Assembly: GCF_003726095.1 (NCBI RefSeq)
Contig: NZ_CP026031.1
Location: 1,488,001-1,552,000, forward strand
Direction of reading: 5' to 3'
From: Niallia circulans
Lineage (GTDB): Bacteria > Bacillota > Bacilli > Bacillales > Cytobacillaceae
DNA length: 64,000 nucleotides
Shown: one piece after another, positions 1-9,232 of the stretch
How the letters are laid out: the number at the start of each line of letters is the position of its first letter
Numbering within the stretch: the stretch's first letter is position 1
Program-made: the position numbers and the translations under genes
Notes under the pieces: generated by a model
The model's input: the letters and a program-made list of their open reading frames with translations, nothing else
Told to the model about the DNA's origin: nothing
The model's database searches: none

Positions 1-1997
1 CAGCCATTAACAGCCATGCCATTTTGCTGCGCACAAAGAAGCTGCTCGTAAATCTTGTCTCTATCCATCACGCTCATTTCAGCCACATGTGCGTATTGCT
101 GAATAATTAAATCCTTTGCCTTTAAATTCCATGGAAGGATTTCAGCATCAAGCAATACCCAGTCTGTCTGATTCTTATCAAAATAATTTACAGTTGTCAG
201 ATCATAATGGAGCTTTGTCAGAATTTTTTCTTCGAGCTCTATAGAAAAAAAGGCTCTCCCTGTTCTTGTATAGATAGTGCCTAAACTTCTTTTCCCAACA
301 TACTTTTCTGCTGCCTCTGGATTCTTAAATAACAAAAGTATCCCTCTGCTGCCCATATGCTTTTTCTCGACAACCATTTGGTCTATCCCATTATCTTTGT
401 AGTAATGATAGGCATCGATTGGATGTTCCAAATATCCTTCGATTGTTGAAGTTTGCGGCGGAGGACTCATCGTTGGCGGTATATAGATTAACTCTTCCAT
501 GGGAATTGTAAAATGGGACACCTTGTCCATCGCTGCTTTCACATTATTTTGCGGACAACTAATTTCTCCAAACGTATCTGTCCAAACACTATAGCCATTA
601 ATAAATCGCTGAACATTCGGCAGAGAAAGCCTTGTTTCCTGCCATTTTTTTAATGGATTATCTTCAATTTGAGCATAATCCTTTTGAGCCTTAACCGAAA
701 TAAATTCTCTTTCTGGATAACGAAAAGCCGTTAACTTTCCGCCAAAAACAACCCCTTGGTCAATATTGATTGTATTATTCACAAAGAGCGGCTCCGGTTT
801 CGGATCATGTCCCCAAATAATTAATTCTTTTGATAGATGATTTCTGTACCAGTCTCCACGGATCGGCTTCCCATCTGTGTCCATTCCTAATGTTTCTCCA
901 TATCTTGTAAAATCGGAAATCGTGTTTGATTGTTTGCCAATATAATGATCTTTTATCCCTGCATGAGCAACAACTGCTGTTTTCACACCATTTCTTGTCA
1001 GAACATAATGGGAAGGTGACTGAAGAAGCATAGTTTTCCAATCTTCTCTTATTTTTTCTATCTGCTCATCTGTATATGTAAGGGAAAAGGAAGTAAACGT
1101 TTCTTTAATCCATTCATCTCCGTGATTTAGTGTCACTTTTTTCCCATCAAGCCATCTTGCTATTTTCCATCCATGGTTACTATCAATCATATACGCAAGA
1201 TTATGGTTAAGGTGAGCAGAGAAAAAGAAAAGTGCTTCTGTAGATTTTGGGCCGCGGCTCATAATATCCCCTACCGAAACAAATTTCCGACCTTCTGGAT
1301 GGCGATATAACCCATCATCATGTTTTATATAACCTAAACGTTCTAGCAATTCGTAACATTCATCCATACATCCATGAATATCTCCGATAATATCTAAGCC
1401 ATTATCAGCATTTAAATAGTACGAAGCTTCTTCTGTTTCGATACTTACTGACTCGTCCCGATCTCTAATATAATATATTGCGTGATAGCTTTCCCTTTGG
1501 ATTTTGCGGATTTCCTGACGCATTATTTCAAATTGTCTTTTTACCTTCCCTTTTCCTCTCGGATGGGTGCGCTTTTCGTCTCTTTCCAGAAGGACAGATA
1601 AAGAGAGATCAAAAACAATCACTACTACAGGAACATGATATTTTTTTCCCAGAAGTCGATACTTTTCCCGTTCTGCCTCTTTTAAATGGGTTGCGTCGAT
1701 ATAGCTTCGCTTATTCAATGTCGCTCTTGCGCTAATCATTTGTTTCATCATTTCAAAGGCCGCTGTTGAGATTTGGCTATATTCTTCCATCAAGTTGGCA
1801 GCTACTTCTTTAGGTTGATTTGTCCAGTCTACAAAGTCAATATTACTGACTAATTTCCGAAAATGATCGGAACTAATTACTTCTTCCGCTTGCAGAAAAC
1901 CTTTGTTTATCCAATTTTCCAATGTTGTTGATTTGCCACTATTTGATGGTCCTATTAATAAAACAATACTGTTATAGGGTATTCGAATCGTTTTCAT
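1..1997 (-). CDS. pnkp: Polynucleotide kinase-phosphatase-ligase (bacterial Pnkp), 3' part beyond window
   Basis: RNA end-healing and sealing enzyme that works with Hen1. The reading frame is open from the ATG at 1997 to the left edge, about 665 codons, so the C-terminus is missing. Visible are an N-terminal kinase P-loop GPSNSGKST (residues 16-24), a central metallophosphatase with GDIHG near residue 200, and a C-terminal adenylyltransferase domain with a KHMGSRG lysine motif. The ATG directly follows the hen1 stop, and the ribosome site AGAGGTGG lies inside the hen1 end, so the two are translationally coupled. The usual phosphatase GDxxDRG is GDIMSRG here, and GNHD is SNHG. The family assignment is secure; full phosphatase activity is not. 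Confidence 0.93.
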   Translation of the reverse strand, partial: MKTIRIPYNSIVLLIGPSNSGKSTTLENWINKGFLQAEEVISSDHFRKLVSNIDFVDWTNQPKEVAANLMEEYSQISTAAFEMMKQMISARATLNKRSYIDATHLKEAEREKYRLLGKKYHVPVVVIVFDLSLSVLLERDEKRTHPRGKGKVKRQFEIMRQEIRKIQRESYHAIYYIRDRDESVSIETEEASYYLNADNGLDIIGDIHGCMDECYELLERLGYIKHDDGLYRHPEGRKFVSVGDIMSRGPKSTEALFFFSAHLNHNLAYMIDSNHGWKIARWLDGKKVTLNHGDEWIKETFTSFSLTYTDEQIEKIREDWKTMLLQSPSHYVLTRNGVKTAVVAHAGIKDHYIGKQSNTISDFTRYGETLGMDTDGKPIRGDWYRNHLSKELIIWGHDPKPEPLFVNNTINIDQGVVFGGKLTAFRYPEREFISVKAQKDYAQIEDNPLKKWQETRLSLPNVQRFINGYSVWTDTFGEISCPQNNVKAAMDKVSHFTIPMEELIYIPPTMSPPPQTSTIEGYLEHPIDAYHYYKDNGIDQMVVEKKHMGSRGILLLFKNPEAAEKYVGKRSLGTIYTRTGRAFFSIELEEKILTKLHYDLTTVNYFDKNQTDWVLLDAEILPWNLKAKDLIIQQYAHVAEMSVMDRDKIYEQLLCAQQNGMAVNG

Positions 1998-3359
1998 TTA
2001 TCCACCTCTTTTCTGCGAAAATATGGCCATCTGTGTAGGATAGCCGTAACCTTCTATATATTCACCTATCCCATCGATTTGTACCTTATAGTTAGCATGA
2101 CTTTCCCAATACTTGGTCCATTCTTCAAACTGTTGCTGCGTCCATTCAAATCGATGGTCGCTGTGCCTTTTTGCCTCATTCATATCATAGACAGCATTGT
2201 AATCTTGATTAGGCGTTGTCACAATTACATGATAAGGCTTGTATTTTGTAAAAATGGTGTCAAATACCTTCCCTAATCGATTTTCGTCAATATGCTCAAT
2301 GACTTCACAGAGAATAAAGATATCTTTCTTTTCCAATTCACTATCATAATAAAATAAAGAGCCCCATTTAAAAGTTGGAAGAAGAAAGTCAGGCTTATCC
2401 ACTAATGCCTCGATTCTTTTTTTAGCTTTTAACTGTTCTCGTTCAGAAGGATCTACTGCGATAAGTTCTTCTATTCCGCTTATAAAGCCTAATTGGGCCG
2501 TTAGCTTTCCTTCTCCAGCACCCATATCTACAATTCGGCTATTATGCGGAAGCTTCTTTACAGTTTCTATAATTTTCTCATAGCGCCATTGATTTAAGCT
2601 TTTCTTCTTTGTCAAAGGTGCTTGTTTTTCCTCTGAAGGCTTTGATTCTATTAACCTTGATTTTTCTATTAAATCTGAAAAAACAAGCGACTCCTTTATA
2701 ATTTCATTTCTTTTCGGATGGGAGGAAAGCCATCCTTCTCCGTAACGCTTCAGCTTATCCACTTCTTTTTCATCAATATAATAATGTTTATATTGGTCCA
2801 TTACTGGAATCAGCACAAACAAATGACGGAAACAGTCTTGTATCGTCTGTTTTGCCTTTAACGTAATAAATTTTGCTGAACTTTTTTTCGCGAATGACTT
2901 TGGTAAAAGTACCTTGCCATTTTCGATCGTAAGCTCATATCCTAAAGGTTCAAAGAGTTCTGCTAATTCATGATTGGTTAACTTGGTAGATAGCGGTCCA
3001 AATGTAATTTCTAGGGGAAAAGAATAGTTCACCCACTCTTTGAATTCATCTTTTGGCTTTCCATTTAATGCAGTTCCAACTGCCTTTCGTAAAACTGAGC
3101 AGAAAATACTGCTGACAGCACTTTCTCTATCATTAATATAATGTGTAATAGACGAAAAGTTAGTTTGATTTTTCGTTAATTCCATATTATCTACTGTAAC
3201 GAAAAATAATATCTGGACTTCATGCTCCTCGTTTTTGGTAAAAACAATGCGCACTAACCCGCCTTTCTCTTTTCTTTCATATAAGTTATGGGGATTTTTA
3301 GCAATAAGATGGGAGACCATCCTTGCATGCTCGCCATATACTTTAAGACTTATTTGCAT
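1998..3359 (-). CDS. hen1: Hen1 3'-terminal RNA ribose 2'-O-methyltransferase
   Basis: 453 aa. In the known bacterial Pnkp/Hen1 system this enzyme 2'-O-methylates the 3' end at the break of a ribotoxin-cleaved RNA before Pnkp seals it, which protects the repaired site. The N-terminal half is the Hen1-specific region. The C-terminal half holds the SAM-binding motif VDMGAGEGKL, the metal-binding CEVIEHIDENRL (E..EH pattern), TTPNQDYN and the RHSDHRFEW motif typical of Hen1. It is the first gene of the two-gene operon; its stop abuts the pnkp start. No regulator lies beside it. Identification rests on the joint presence of the EVIEH and HxDHxFEW motifs and the pnkp neighbour. Confidence 0.95.
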   Translation of the reverse strand: MQISLKVYGEHARMVSHLIAKNPHNLYERKEKGGLVRIVFTKNEEHEVQILFFVTVDNMELTKNQTNFSSITHYINDRESAVSSIFCSVLRKAVGTALNGKPKDEFKEWVNYSFPLEITFGPLSTKLTNHELAELFEPLGYELTIENGKVLLPKSFAKKSSAKFITLKAKQTIQDCFRHLFVLIPVMDQYKHYYIDEKEVDKLKRYGEGWLSSHPKRNEIIKESLVFSDLIEKSRLIESKPSEEKQAPLTKKKSLNQWRYEKIIETVKKLPHNSRIVDMGAGEGKLTAQLGFISGIEELIAVDPSEREQLKAKKRIEALVDKPDFLLPTFKWGSLFYYDSELEKKDIFILCEVIEHIDENRLGKVFDTIFTKYKPYHVIVTTPNQDYNAVYDMNEAKRHSDHRFEWTQQQFEEWTKYWESHANYKVQIDGIGEYIEGYGYPTQMAIFSQKRGG

Positions 3360-3423
3360 AAACTCACCTCTTTTTCTCTCAAAACCATTTGAATACTATT
3401 TTACCATATTTTTCATAAAAAAG

Positions 3424-3480
3424 AACCACTATTACGAGTGGTTGCAGAATGAGGACAAACTCCTTGAATTAGGAGTTTTG
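3424..3480. other. Two adjacent hairpins upstream of hen1
   Basis: The leader region of hen1 contains two perfect hairpins: AACCACT/AGTGGTT (3424-3443, 6-nt loop) and AAACTCCT/AGGAGTTT (3457-3478, 6-nt loop), followed on the plus strand by a T-rich stretch. They may be terminators of unseen transcripts or structure in the hen1 5' leader. The rest of 3360-3540 shows no gene. Confidence 0.4.
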
Positions 3481-3540
3481 CCTATACTCTTTTTTTGTAA
3501 TCCCTTCTAATAGAGATGTTGTTTTCCGCTACAAGTGTTA

Positions 3541-3570
3541 AAAAGGGAATCAGAATGAAAACATTCTGAT
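3541..3570 (-). terminator. Terminator downstream of sspH
   Basis: Perfect 9-bp stem ATCAGAATG/CATTCTGAT with a 4-nt loop (3549-3570), followed on the minus strand by a run of five T. It lies about 60 bp past the sspH stop. Confidence 0.7.
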
Positions 3571-3628
3571 CCTCTCCTTTTGTCTACCAACTGGAACCTC
3601 TATCCTCGTGGTTGTCTTGCGAGAGATT

Positions 3629-3808
3629 TTAAGCTTCTTCTAGGCTTGCAATGTCAACTTCTGTTTGTTCTTGACTTCCGCCTACCAGATGAACGATTGC
3701 GGTTGCATCTTTTTCTTTAATATCTTCCAGCCAAACTGAGGCACCGTTATACTTTACTTCTATTTCTGCTGATGAGGAAAGTATTTGTTTTGCTCTGTTA
3801 ATATCCAT
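3629..3808 (-). CDS. sspH: H-type small acid-soluble spore protein
   Basis: About 59 aa, the same length as known SspH proteins. It begins MDINRAKQILSSS, the hallmark SspH start, continues with an EVKYNGASVWLE core like the family's YEGVPVWIE segment, and ends in LEEA. SspH is a minor DNA- or core-associated protein made in the forespore. Two ATG codons are in tandem; the second (3808) is preferred because AGGTGGA nearly touches the first. A single gene with its own terminator. It marks the host as an endospore former. Confidence 0.88.
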   Translation of the reverse strand: MDINRAKQILSSSAEIEVKYNGASVWLEDIKEKDATAIVHLVGGSQEQTEVDIASLEEA

Positions 3809-3950
3809 CATTCCACCTACTTTCTATATAAAGAAATGTTAAGTTCCCCATAGGGTTCCTTTATTAAAATAGATCCTTTTTCATTATGTGAAAGTAGGCG
3901 GAAATCTATTCTCTCCATTTTTTTGCCTTACTTGAAAACTATTTAAAGCT

Positions 3951-6044
3951 CTATCTAAGATGTTTTTCAATCACAATAAAACAGGTGCTGTCAGGAAGTT
4001 TAACCACGTTTTGAGAGGAATCCATCAATTTTACTTTCGGTAATAGATGCTCTGCATAGCCATCTTGTATATAATGGTCAAACAATAGCACTTTCCCCTT
4101 ATTGCCAATCACCCTTTTAATAACATCTTTATATTCTGCAGGGGTAAAGTACCCGAACTGCTCTTGTACTTCATGCGGATAGGCCTCTTCTCCCCATGTA
4201 TAAGTATATAGAAATTCCATCGCATCATTTATCGGCAATTTAACAGTGCTTTCATTAATTTGCTCAAACTCGATCTGTCTGCCTTTAAAATCATTTACAT
4301 AGCGTTTAAAAAAATCCAAACCATTTGGCTGCTTAAATTCAATTTGTCTCCATTCTTCTTTCGGTTCGGTCATAATACCATCTCTAATTATGATTCTGCC
4401 GCCCGGTTTAAGGACTTCAAATGCACTTGTTAGGCTATCCAAAATAACCTCTGGATTAAATTTCATCCCTTTATATGGAATATAAGAATACATCTCATGA
4501 AGTATCGAAGAAAATACAATGGTATCCATACTATTCACCGCAAAAGTTTCTTTTAATTGCAGTGCATCTGCCTGTTTAACAAGCCATGTTTTCTTTTCTC
4601 TTATTTTCCTTTTTTCTAATGCCTCGATAACATTGGTAGAAATATCAATGCCGATAACAGTTGCTTGGGGATGACGATCCGATAGAATATCTAACATAAT
4701 TCCACCGCCTGCCCCTATATCCAGCAGCTTATTTCCTATTGCATAGTCAGCAATCATCTTTTTATGGTCTTCAGCATTATTCATATCAGCAAGATAGTTT
4801 TGTTCATTTTGCATTCGATCAAAGCCATCCTTTCGAAAACCAAAAAAATCATATAAAAGAATGATTGCCCGTTCATAAAGGGGGGATTTTTCTGCTTCCT
4901 GACAAAACTCAATTAATTTCTCCCCAGCCTTTGAATAAACAAATGTTACGCTAATATTTTCATTTAAAGAGTCAAGCGGAATAATCACTAATTCGACATG
5001 TTCATTTGCGCACTTTGTGCCGGCAATTAAATCATCAATCGTTTGTTCTTTCAAAAATGCCTCAATGATTCTCTTTTTGTATAAGTTAATTGTCTTTTTA
5101 CCTTTATAGTCATAATAGATGTCTTTCATAAACGGTTCAAAGCTGATTTGCCTTATTGTTAATGGATCGACTTTTTGATAGATTAATAGGAAGATTTTCA
5201 AAAATTCTTCCAAGGAGAAATCATGCAGAGCAGACTCCACATACCACATATCCGTTTTATGAAAAAATAATTGAAGCATTTCATTTCTTTTCGATTCTTT
5301 TAAAAAACGACTATACTCTTCATCAAAATTTTCACCGTTTTGGATAGCAGCTTTTCTCAGCCTCTTTATTCTTTCCTTTAATGGCAACTCTTGCTCCCTT
5401 TTCCCTTCCAAAATAGAGCTGATAACTTCTTTAACTTCCTTTTGAACTTCCTTCCATATTTGCGGTGAAACAGCTTCGATGATACATTGATTCAAGACAT
5501 ATAATAAACGGTACCTATCATTTTGATCTACTACGATGTTTTTATTCATAGATAAAATTAATGGTTCTAACTGACAATAGCGAACTTCTCCTCTTATAAA
5601 TTGACCTATTAATCCATGTGTATAAATAAGTGTAAAAATAAGCTCTTCTAAAACCAAGTTACGTTCGCCATTTGTTGTCTTTCTTATTTCCTCTGCATAA
5701 ATTTGCGCAGAACCAATATTATGAATGCCTAATTGAAATCCCCTTTCTCTCCAATATTTGCGCTGAGAAGGCGATCCACATTTTGCTACATCACTCCAAA
5801 TTAAAACCTGTTCTATTATTTGTTTTTCAGGATCATTTAAACTCGTACAATTATCTAAGATTAATAGAGTCTTTTCCACATAGGATAAAACCGGATTGCT
5901 TTCTAACCCTTCTAACGAAGGAACTTGTTCTAAATTCACATTCTTTTCTTTTGTTATATAAAGATATTGCAGCCATTTCTGTTGACGTAATACCTCTTTA
6001 TTTCCTTGTCTCACTTCTTGAATTACCTGTAGAGAGGCTAGCAT
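3951..6044 (-). CDS. Large protein with C-terminal class I SAM methyltransferase
   Basis: 697 aa. A class I methyltransferase lies near residues 420-600: LLDIGAGGGIML (motif I), GIDIS (motif II), a SSILHEMYSY segment and KPGGRIIIRDG (post-motif). The first 400 residues are helical, rich in Glu, Lys and Leu, and match no domain I recognise. The substrate is unknown; the HEM-Y and DG elements resemble small-molecule methyltransferases more than nucleic acid ones. The start at 6044 follows AGGAGTGAAAGGAA. It has no operon partner that would suggest a role. Confidence 0.75.
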   Translation of the reverse strand: MLASLQVIQEVRQGNKEVLRQQKWLQYLYITKEKNVNLEQVPSLEGLESNPVLSYVEKTLLILDNCTSLNDPEKQIIEQVLIWSDVAKCGSPSQRKYWRERGFQLGIHNIGSAQIYAEEIRKTTNGERNLVLEELIFTLIYTHGLIGQFIRGEVRYCQLEPLILSMNKNIVVDQNDRYRLLYVLNQCIIEAVSPQIWKEVQKEVKEVISSILEGKREQELPLKERIKRLRKAAIQNGENFDEEYSRFLKESKRNEMLQLFFHKTDMWYVESALHDFSLEEFLKIFLLIYQKVDPLTIRQISFEPFMKDIYYDYKGKKTINLYKKRIIEAFLKEQTIDDLIAGTKCANEHVELVIIPLDSLNENISVTFVYSKAGEKLIEFCQEAEKSPLYERAIILLYDFFGFRKDGFDRMQNEQNYLADMNNAEDHKKMIADYAIGNKLLDIGAGGGIMLDILSDRHPQATVIGIDISTNVIEALEKRKIREKKTWLVKQADALQLKETFAVNSMDTIVFSSILHEMYSYIPYKGMKFNPEVILDSLTSAFEVLKPGGRIIIRDGIMTEPKEEWRQIEFKQPNGLDFFKRYVNDFKGRQIEFEQINESTVKLPINDAMEFLYTYTWGEEAYPHEVQEQFGYFTPAEYKDVIKRVIGNKGKVLLFDHYIQDGYAEHLLPKVKLMDSSQNVVKLPDSTCFIVIEKHLR

Positions 6045-6107
6045 TTCCTTTCACTCCTGACAAAATGATGAATACAATATTATCATCGGATTTAATTTAA
6101 TTTAATT

Positions 6108-6809
6108 CTAAACAGTCTTTTTATCATTTACAAAGCTTAATACTGCCTCTTTAAACACATCTTGATTCTCTATGTATGGATGATGCCCGCCATTAATATA
6201 GTGAATGACTGCATTTTCACACGGAAAAGTTAAATGATGGTTTGGTCCAACAGCATGATCAGATTTACCAGCTATAATCAGAGTCGGTTTTTGTATTTCT
6301 CTCAGAAGTTCTGTAAAATCGTCAAAATATTCTTTTAAGGAAAAAACCTTCTTTTGGAAATAGGCATCCGTTCTTAATTCCTTATCTATCATATCTACTT
6401 CTTTTTTCTTGTCTATATCTGTATATTGAAAATGATCGTAACGTCCGTTCTCGATTAATTTAAATGGATAGCGATTTGCATATAGGACGGCTAAATATCC
6501 ACCGAAAGAATGCCCTATAATCGACCATTTAGAAATACCTAGTTGGATACGTAGTTCTTCGCAATCTTCTATTAAATGGTTTATTCCAAAAGACTCCTCC
6601 TTAAAAATTTCTTCAGAGCGACATACTCCTCTCTGATCTATAACAACTAAACGAAAAAAATTGTTTAGACGATGTGTTTGATTCATGGAAAAGTCAAAAC
6701 ACCCTTCACCTGGGCCGCCATGTAAATATAGAATAGCTTTTCCTGTCATTTTCCCATGCGTTTCCACATATAATTCTTTATTATTAATGTTCAAGTAGTG
6801 AATTGCCAT
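6108..6809 (-). CDS. Alpha/beta hydrolase, compact
   Basis: 233 aa. Prolyl-iminopeptidase-like N-terminus with the oxyanion HGGPGEG (about residue 30), DQRG, the nucleophile elbow GHSFGG, an acid in AGKSDHAVGP and a C-terminal GGHHPY histidine, so the triad looks complete. Relatives run to about 270-290 aa. The segment after the elbow (the lid) seems to be missing or reduced: the sequence jumps from LYANRYPF to ENGRYDHFQY. The start follows GGGAGG. The substrate cannot be told. Confidence 0.8.
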   Translation of the reverse strand: MAIHYLNINNKELYVETHGKMTGKAILYLHGGPGEGCFDFSMNQTHRLNNFFRLVVIDQRGVCRSEEIFKEESFGINHLIEDCEELRIQLGISKWSIIGHSFGGYLAVLYANRYPFKLIENGRYDHFQYTDIDKKKEVDMIDKELRTDAYFQKKVFSLKEYFDDFTELLREIQKPTLIIAGKSDHAVGPNHHLTFPCENAVIHYINGGHHPYIENQDVFKEAVLSFVNDKKTV

Positions 6810-6937
6810 CGATTTTCATCCTCCCTTTTTCCATTCTTCTTATGCCTATAGAAAATGGGGGAGCTCGTGAAAATGGCAGTAACCTTGAACGTTAATGGAA
6901 GCCTTCTATTGAATACATGAAACATTCCTCCTGCCCC

Positions 6938-7633
6938 TTATATTTTGTTTGTATAGGAAAAAGGATTTATTACTTCCCAGCCAATTCCTTCAAAAAACTT
7001 TCTTAATAGCCACAAATGGTCACTGCCAATAAGAAGCAAAATACAATCTTGATCATTATCCTTTGTAATCTCTAGCACATTATTAAATATATACAATTCT
7101 CTTTTCATCCATTTATCTAGAAAGGGAATACCAATTTTTACACCCTGTTTATTTTCAACTAAGACAAAAGATAAATAAAGATCCTCAAGTCTATGTATAT
7201 ATGCGTTCTCATTCAATCGGCGAAATGCCTCTATTAATGAACTTGTTGCAGACAACACGGGACTAGCTTTATTTAAACTTTCCATTTTTTCAGATAGTTC
7301 TTGATAATTTTCCTTTATTTCATTAAATAGGTTTTGAACATCTTCTTGCCCTAATTCCCCTTCCCAATTTACACCATATACCTTATCATGGTGTAATTTA
7401 TTCGCTAATCTAAAACCAATTTGTTCAATCTCATCTGAAGAATATTGATTACTTTCTTGATGAAATTTTTCAATAAGAAGCTGCTCATCTTTTTTATCCC
7501 ATTCTAAGGCAATTTTGGAAGGTCTCCATTCTGCTAATAATTGAACTAATTCTTCGATCTCTTCGTCTTTCCTTTTTATCATATCAGCATTTTCCGCAAA
7601 ATGAAAAGTGCCTACTAATATTATCTTCTTCAC
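6938..7633 (-). CDS. DUF5694 family protein
   Basis: 231 aa cytosolic protein beginning KKIILVGTFHFAENAD, the GTFHF signature of the TraB-like DUF5694 group. PSKIALEWD follows near residue 40, and LIGSDHLWLLRKF near the C-terminus. These Gly-Thr-His and Asp-His elements recall the conserved histidines of TraB/Tiki-type proteins, whose bacterial members are uncharacterised. The start codon is GTG, next to GGTGGAG. It stands between two unrelated small genes. Confidence 0.7.
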   Translation of the reverse strand: MKKIILVGTFHFAENADMIKRKDEEIEELVQLLAEWRPSKIALEWDKKDEQLLIEKFHQESNQYSSDEIEQIGFRLANKLHHDKVYGVNWEGELGQEDVQNLFNEIKENYQELSEKMESLNKASPVLSATSSLIEAFRRLNENAYIHRLEDLYLSFVLVENKQGVKIGIPFLDKWMKRELYIFNNVLEITKDNDQDCILLLIGSDHLWLLRKFFEGIGWEVINPFSYTNKI

Positions 7634-7665
7634 ATCTCCACCGCCATCGTTAAAATAACTTATCG

Positions 7666-8109
7666 TTAATTATTGTTTTTTCCTCTTTTTGAAATTCTAT
7701 TTTCTAATTCTATTAAAAATAATTCAGCGTTCTGCGGCGATATTTTTACACTGCCAAGGCTCGCTGTCATGTAAAATATTTCGATTGCTGATTTGGAAGT
7801 TAACAGTCGAAAACCAGTAAATATATCAGTCGTCTTAGCAACTTTAGTAATATTTTCATAGCGGATTTTACTGTGAAAAGGTCCCCCTTTTACTAGTAAA
7901 TACTCATCGGTAAACACATACTTAATACCAAATGTAATCCATGCAAAAAAAGAAGTACATAAGATAAAAATGGTACTCATAATAATACTGGGCAATATGG
8001 TTCGTTCCTTCTCTATAAACAATGGACCTAACGTAACAAGCCCAATACTAAAAATAACGACTAACAACATGATAATAAAGAAGCGATCTACTTTCGAACG
8101 GAAAATCAT
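7666..8109 (-). CDS. Membrane protein with bacterial PH-like domain
   Basis: About 147 aa. Two N-terminal membrane helices ([19 protein letters not shown] and [18 protein letters not shown]) are followed by a [15 protein letters not shown] ... RYENITKV stretch typical of the bacterial PH / DUF1200 fold. The ATG at 8109 is chosen because GAGGAGGGGG precedes it at good spacing; a longer in-frame extension would overlap this site. Function unknown. Confidence 0.7.
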   Translation of the reverse strand: MIFRSKVDRFFIIMLLVVIFSIGLVTLGPLFIEKERTILPSIIMSTIFILCTSFFAWITFGIKYVFTDEYLLVKGGPFHSKIRYENITKVAKTTDIFTGFRLLTSKSAIEIFYMTASLGSVKISPQNAELFLIELENRISKRGKNNN

Positions 8110-8193
8110 GTTTTTACCCCCTCCTCTTATCATACGTATAAGGATAACAGTAAGTTTCAGTCAATTGTCTTTTCTTTTATGTAAGCATCTTGA

Positions 8194-8212
8194 AATAAAA
8201 TTTGATTTTATT
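8194..8212. repeat. AT-rich inverted repeat upstream of murQ
   Basis: AATAAAAT and ATTTTATT separated by 3 nt, 16 bp before the -35 element. A second perfect palindrome, TGAAATTTCA (8229-8238), overlaps the -35. Either could be an operator for MurR, encoded downstream. This is inference from position only. Confidence 0.35.
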
Positions 8213-8227
8213 ATTTGTTATGAATTA

Positions 8228-8256
8228 TTGAAATTTCATTTTAGTTTTATTATAAT
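8228..8256 (+). promoter_or_regulatory. SigA-type promoter of the murQ operon
   Basis: TTGAAA (8228-8233), 17-nt spacer, TATAAT (8251-8256). This near-consensus vegetative promoter lies 55 bp before the murQ ATG. The palindrome over the -35 and the cre-like site just after the -10 suggest repression at this point. Confidence 0.75.
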
Positions 8257-8264
8257 CATCTCAA

Positions 8265-8278
8265 GGAAATCGTTTTCA
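8265..8278 (+). promoter_or_regulatory. cre-like CcpA site
   Basis: GGAAATCGTTTTCA matches the cre consensus TGWAANCGNTNWCA at 13 of 14 positions (first base differs). It overlaps the expected transcription start, a location where CcpA normally represses. This fits carbon-catabolite control of a PTS sugar operon. Confidence 0.65.
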
Positions 8279-8311
8279 AATCTAAACAAACTTGGAGAAG
8301 GAGTATTTACC

Positions 8312-9211
8312 ATGGAAGAAAAGCTTGAGCTATTAACAACAGAATCTCGAAATGAGCAAACAATGCAAATCGATACGGCTGAACCAATGGAAATATTGCG
8401 TTTGATGAATGAACAAGATCAACTAGTGGCTCTTGCAGTCAAGGAAGTCTTATCTGATATAGAGGTAGCCGTCCAATACGTTTTTGAATCCTTCCAAAAA
8501 GGCGGTCGCCTTATTTATGTGGGCGCAGGAACGAGTGGAAGATTAGGCGTTCTCGATGCTGTAGAATGTCCACCAACATTTGGTACAGATCCCGAAATGG
8601 TGCAAGGACTGATCGCTGGTGGAGAAACAGCCTTTTTTAAAGCGGTCGAAGGAGCAGAAGATCAGCCAGAGCTTGGTATCAAAGATTTAAAAGCTATAAG
8701 TCTTTCAAAAAATGATACGGTGATTGGTATTGCCGCCAGTGGAAGGACTCCTTATGTTATCGGAGCATTGCAGTATGCAAGAGCAGTTGGAGCAAAAACA
8801 ATTGCCTTATCCTGTAATAAAAATGCAGCCATCAGTAAAGAAGCAGAGCAAGCAATCGAAGTGATTGTCGGTCCTGAGGTGCTTACCGGTTCAACCCGGT
8901 TAAAATCAGGCACTGCACACAAAATGATTTTAAATATGATCTCCACTTCCTCCATGATATTGCTAGGAAAAGCATACGAAAACTTAATGGTAGATGTTCA
9001 TGTAAGCAATGAAAAGCTTAAGGAACGAGCAATCGCTATTATTTGCAAAATTGCAGATGTCTCCTATGAACAAGCATTAGAAACATTGGAAGAGGCAAAC
9101 TTACAAGTCAAAACAGCAATCGTCATGTTAAAAACAAATTCAAGCAAGCAAGAAGCAGAGCAGCTTTTAGCAAATGCTAATGGTTATGTAAAAAAAGCAA
9201 TTCAGAAGTAA
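8312..9211 (+). CDS. murQ: N-acetylmuramic acid 6-phosphate etherase
   Basis: 299 aa. Splits the lactyl ether of MurNAc-6-phosphate to GlcNAc-6-phosphate and D-lactate in cell-wall recycling. It starts [17 protein letters not shown] (the MurQ LTTE.RN signature), then has the SIS-domain [23 protein letters not shown] and the [11 protein letters not shown] and [14 protein letters not shown] motifs. Length equals the family norm. The ATG at 8312 is preceded by GGAGAAGGAG; an upstream open extension lacks a ribosome site and overlaps the promoter. First gene of a four-gene operon. Confidence 0.97.
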   Translation: MEEKLELLTTESRNEQTMQIDTAEPMEILRLMNEQDQLVALAVKEVLSDIEVAVQYVFESFQKGGRLIYVGAGTSGRLGVLDAVECPPTFGTDPEMVQGLIAGGETAFFKAVEGAEDQPELGIKDLKAISLSKNDTVIGIAASGRTPYVIGALQYARAVGAKTIALSCNKNAAISKEAEQAIEVIVGPEVLTGSTRLKSGTAHKMILNMISTSSMILLGKAYENLMVDVHVSNEKLKERAIAIICKIADVSYEQALETLEEANLQVKTAIVMLKTNSSKQEAEQLLANANGYVKKAIQK

Positions 9212-9232
9212 TCTGAAAAGGTGGTTAAGATT

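Noticed and set aside
6108..6809. Suspected frameshift in the compact alpha/beta hydrolase
   Set aside because: The frame is continuous and the triad is intact; only a lid segment seems to be missing, so it was kept as a coding gene.
7970..8311. Long in-frame extension upstream of murQ
   Set aside because: It overlaps the divergent gene, the promoter and the cre-like site; the ATG at 8312 has a strong ribosome site and matches the known MurQ start.
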